A stretch of 35,278 nt of DNA from CAYMUR01 sp964393615. Its GTDB lineage: Bacteria; Planctomycetota; Planctomycetia; Pirellulales; Pirellulaceae. The stretch's first letter is position 1. Every line of letters begins with the position of its first letter. The stretch covers positions 1 to 35,278 of the forward strand of contig CAYMUR010000055.1 in assembly GCA_964393615.1 (NCBI GenBank). The letters are read 5' to 3'. The position numbers were made by a program, and so were the translations under genes. Under the pieces are notes generated by a model. It saw only the letters and a list, made by a program, of their open reading frames with translations. It was not told the origin of the DNA and did not search any database. This document shows, in pieces, positions 33,712 through 35,278 of the stretch.

Positions 33712-34072
33712 ACCCCACTGGCACCTTCGAGAGATTTACAGCTGTAAAACCACTGTCTTTCCAATCCTATCCATGGTCGCCCGATCCGCGCCAGTCGCTC
33801 CGAGAACGTCCTGGCTACTAAGTGACAACGCAATCGCTGTTTACTTCAGGTCGACAATCGCTATACTCAACGCCTTTGCTGGACGACACTTAGCACCCAC
33901 GTGCTAAACTCACCGAAAAAAGAATTCATCCGTCATCCGCACCGCTTCCACTTTGCTGGACAAGCGATCGACAAATCATTCTTCTATTTCCTGCTGCCAC
34001 CAAACAAATCAGAAAAATCATCACTGACCGCAACGTTAACAATTGCCCAAAGACTATTCTGTGGAGAACACA
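33712..34072. other. Intergenic stretch upstream of the MFS gene
   Basis: About 360 bases with no motif-bearing frame. A weak promoter-like pair, TTTACT (33840-33845) and TATACT (33862-33867) with a 16-base spacer, could serve the MFS gene. Confidence 0.3.
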
Positions 34073-35278
34073 ATGCAGTCGAATCGCTCGAAATTATTGT
34101 GGGCCAGTTTTTTAACACTCGTATCCGCAGGCGTCGGATTTGCAACGCGTGCGGCCAGTGGGCCAGCCTGGGCAACAGAGTTCAACATTACCTCGTCCAC
34201 GTTTGGCATGATCATGGGGGCTGGGTTTCTCGGTTTCGGCCTTTTTATTTTCTTCGGTGGTTTGCTTGTTGAATTCTTTGGATACAAAAAGCTTTTGTTG
34301 ATTGCCGTAGGACTGCATTTATTGAGTGCCGTGATGTTGCTTTTAGCCCCCGGCTGGCACGCAGAATGGAACGAGTCCTTGGGCGCTGAGGTGGCAACGG
34401 AAAAAGTAACCACCTTATTGTATTGGAGCGTGTTTCTGTTTGCCGTGTGTGCCGGGCTTTACGAAGGGGTCATCAATCCATTGATCGGACAAATCTACCC
34501 GGAAAATCAAACGCACTACCTCAACATCTTACATGCGGGTTGGCCAGGTGGCTTGATTGTGGGAGGGATCCTGGCCGCGTGCCTTCAAAACGATACCGCC
34601 TGGATCACCGAAATCCCCTGGCATTACGCACTCACCACTTACTCCATCGTCCTGATATTTCTTCTCGTCATCACCATCAAGGAAGTTTTTCCTGATACCG
34701 TCTCACAGGGCGGTAAGGTTGAGTTTGCCACACTATTCAGTTGCTTTGCGTCGATTCCTTTTTTAGTTTTATTAATCATGCACGCTTTGATCGGTTACAT
34801 GGAGCTCGGCGTTGATTCATGGCAAACGCGTTTGATGGAGAACTTAGTCGACAACTCGGTTATCGTATTAATTTACACCTCTTTCCTGATGTTTGCGCTA
34901 CGCTTCTTTGCGGGGCCCATTGCTCACAAAATCAATCCGATCGGTCTTTTATTTGCAAGTTCACTACTGGCGATTTGCGGCCTCTGGTGGCTCAGCAGCG
35001 AAATCACCAGTGTCGTTGTGATTTTCGCCGCCGCCACCCTGTACTCTCTAGGCAAAGCATTCTTATGGCCGACAATGTTGGCAGTTGCCGGAGAACGCTA
35101 CCCCCAATGCGGTGCGGTTGCTATGAGCGCCCTAGGAGCGTCTGGCATGCTCTGCGTTGGTTTTATCGGTGCGGAATTGATTGGTGTACAACAGTCCCGT
35201 GCCACGGCAACTTACCTTGCTGAAAATCACGCCGATGTTTACGACGAATTTAAAGCGTCTGGCACGTCATCATTCCCG
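34073..35278 (+). CDS. Major facilitator superfamily transporter, 3' end cut off
   Basis: The 402 codons present run open to the window edge. The product starts MQSNRSKLLWASFLTLVSAG and shows at least ten hydrophobic helices with the MFS layout. The first helix pair has GFATRAASGPAWATEF. The loop between helices 2 and 3 has the reduced A-motif GGLLVEFFGYKKLL. The central loop carries KEVFPDTVSQGGK, and the second half has FALRFFAGPIAHKINPIG. The ATG has GGAG 7 bases upstream. The subfamily and substrate cannot be told; I recall such proteins in planctomycetes as sugar/nucleoside-type MFS carriers, but that is weak. The last part is outside the window. Confidence 0.85.
   Translation, partial: MQSNRSKLLWASFLTLVSAGVGFATRAASGPAWATEFNITSSTFGMIMGAGFLGFGLFIFFGGLLVEFFGYKKLLLIAVGLHLLSAVMLLLAPGWHAEWNESLGAEVATEKVTTLLYWSVFLFAVCAGLYEGVINPLIGQIYPENQTHYLNILHAGWPGGLIVGGILAACLQNDTAWITEIPWHYALTTYSIVLIFLLVITIKEVFPDTVSQGGKVEFATLFSCFASIPFLVLLIMHALIGYMELGVDSWQTRLMENLVDNSVIVLIYTSFLMFALRFFAGPIAHKINPIGLLFASSLLAICGLWWLSSEITSVVVIFAAATLYSLGKAFLWPTMLAVAGERYPQCGAVAMSALGASGMLCVGFIGAELIGVQQSRATATYLAENHADVYDEFKASGTSSFP

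Noticed and set aside
34073..35278. Plus-strand frames at 33901-34272 and 34819-35223 as genes
   Set aside because: They are other-frame reads of the truncated MFS gene, which has motifs and a ribosome binding site.

Overview
The window reads as chromosomal DNA of a planctomycete (Planctomycetota). This is inferred from the genes together: a DUF1501 remnant, a Tat-exported squalene-cyclase-like protein, a TatC with an enlarged first periplasmic loop, a CobA-HemD fusion, small conserved proteins of a planctomycete type, and the orders coaE-rho-ribH-nusB-ftsY and ispF-cysS-ruvC. Base composition looks balanced, near 50% GC by eye. There is no phage, plasmid, transposase, CRISPR array, tRNA or rRNA. 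Both ends cut genes: the 3' end of mcsA at the left and an MFS transporter at the right. A run of exactly 100 N (14240-14339) marks an assembly gap inside a 17-bp tandem repeat.

Layout. 1-1332: mcsA (3' end) and mcsB, protein-arginine phosphorylation (+). 1929-3739: coaD and a class V PLP enzyme (-). 3938-5695: a two-helix membrane protein and a Tat-exported terpenoid-cyclase-fold protein (+). 5777-7303: cobA-hemD (-). 7466-9401: a TPR protein and rpsT (+), with short tandem repeats reaching the rpsT start. 9526-11267: rluB-like and pyrK-like genes overlapping by 4 bases (-). 11268-12551: mostly non-coding, with one small conserved-looking minus-strand gene. 12552-14165: tatC and a PII gene (+). 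14605-19412: coaE, rho, ribH, nusB, ftsY (-). 19766-21220: a membrane-anchored coiled-coil protein (+) behind a good promoter and a structured-looking leader. 21790-22213: a 5'-truncated DUF1501 remnant. 22318-24479: a HEAT-repeat protein coupled to a small membrane protein (-).

24717-30583 is the most interesting part. A small protein and an EboB-type TatD hydrolase on the plus strand converge on a five-gene minus-strand operon. That operon holds an ABC-2 ATPase, two permeases, a TIM-barrel isomerase-like enzyme and an EboC-type UbiA prenyltransferase. It resembles a rearranged ebo locus without recognisable eboA, eboD or eboF, joined to its own ABC exporter. I infer a pathway that builds and exports an unknown prenylated or lipid-linked metabolite.

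30978-33711: ispF, cysS and ruvC in one likely operon (+). ispF has a perfect Shine-Dalgarno sequence but no ordinary start codon behind it. 34073-end: MFS transporter.

Short tandem duplications (9-21 bp units) recur in the gaps and once in frame inside tatC. Gene functions come from family recognition by eye; no database search was possible.
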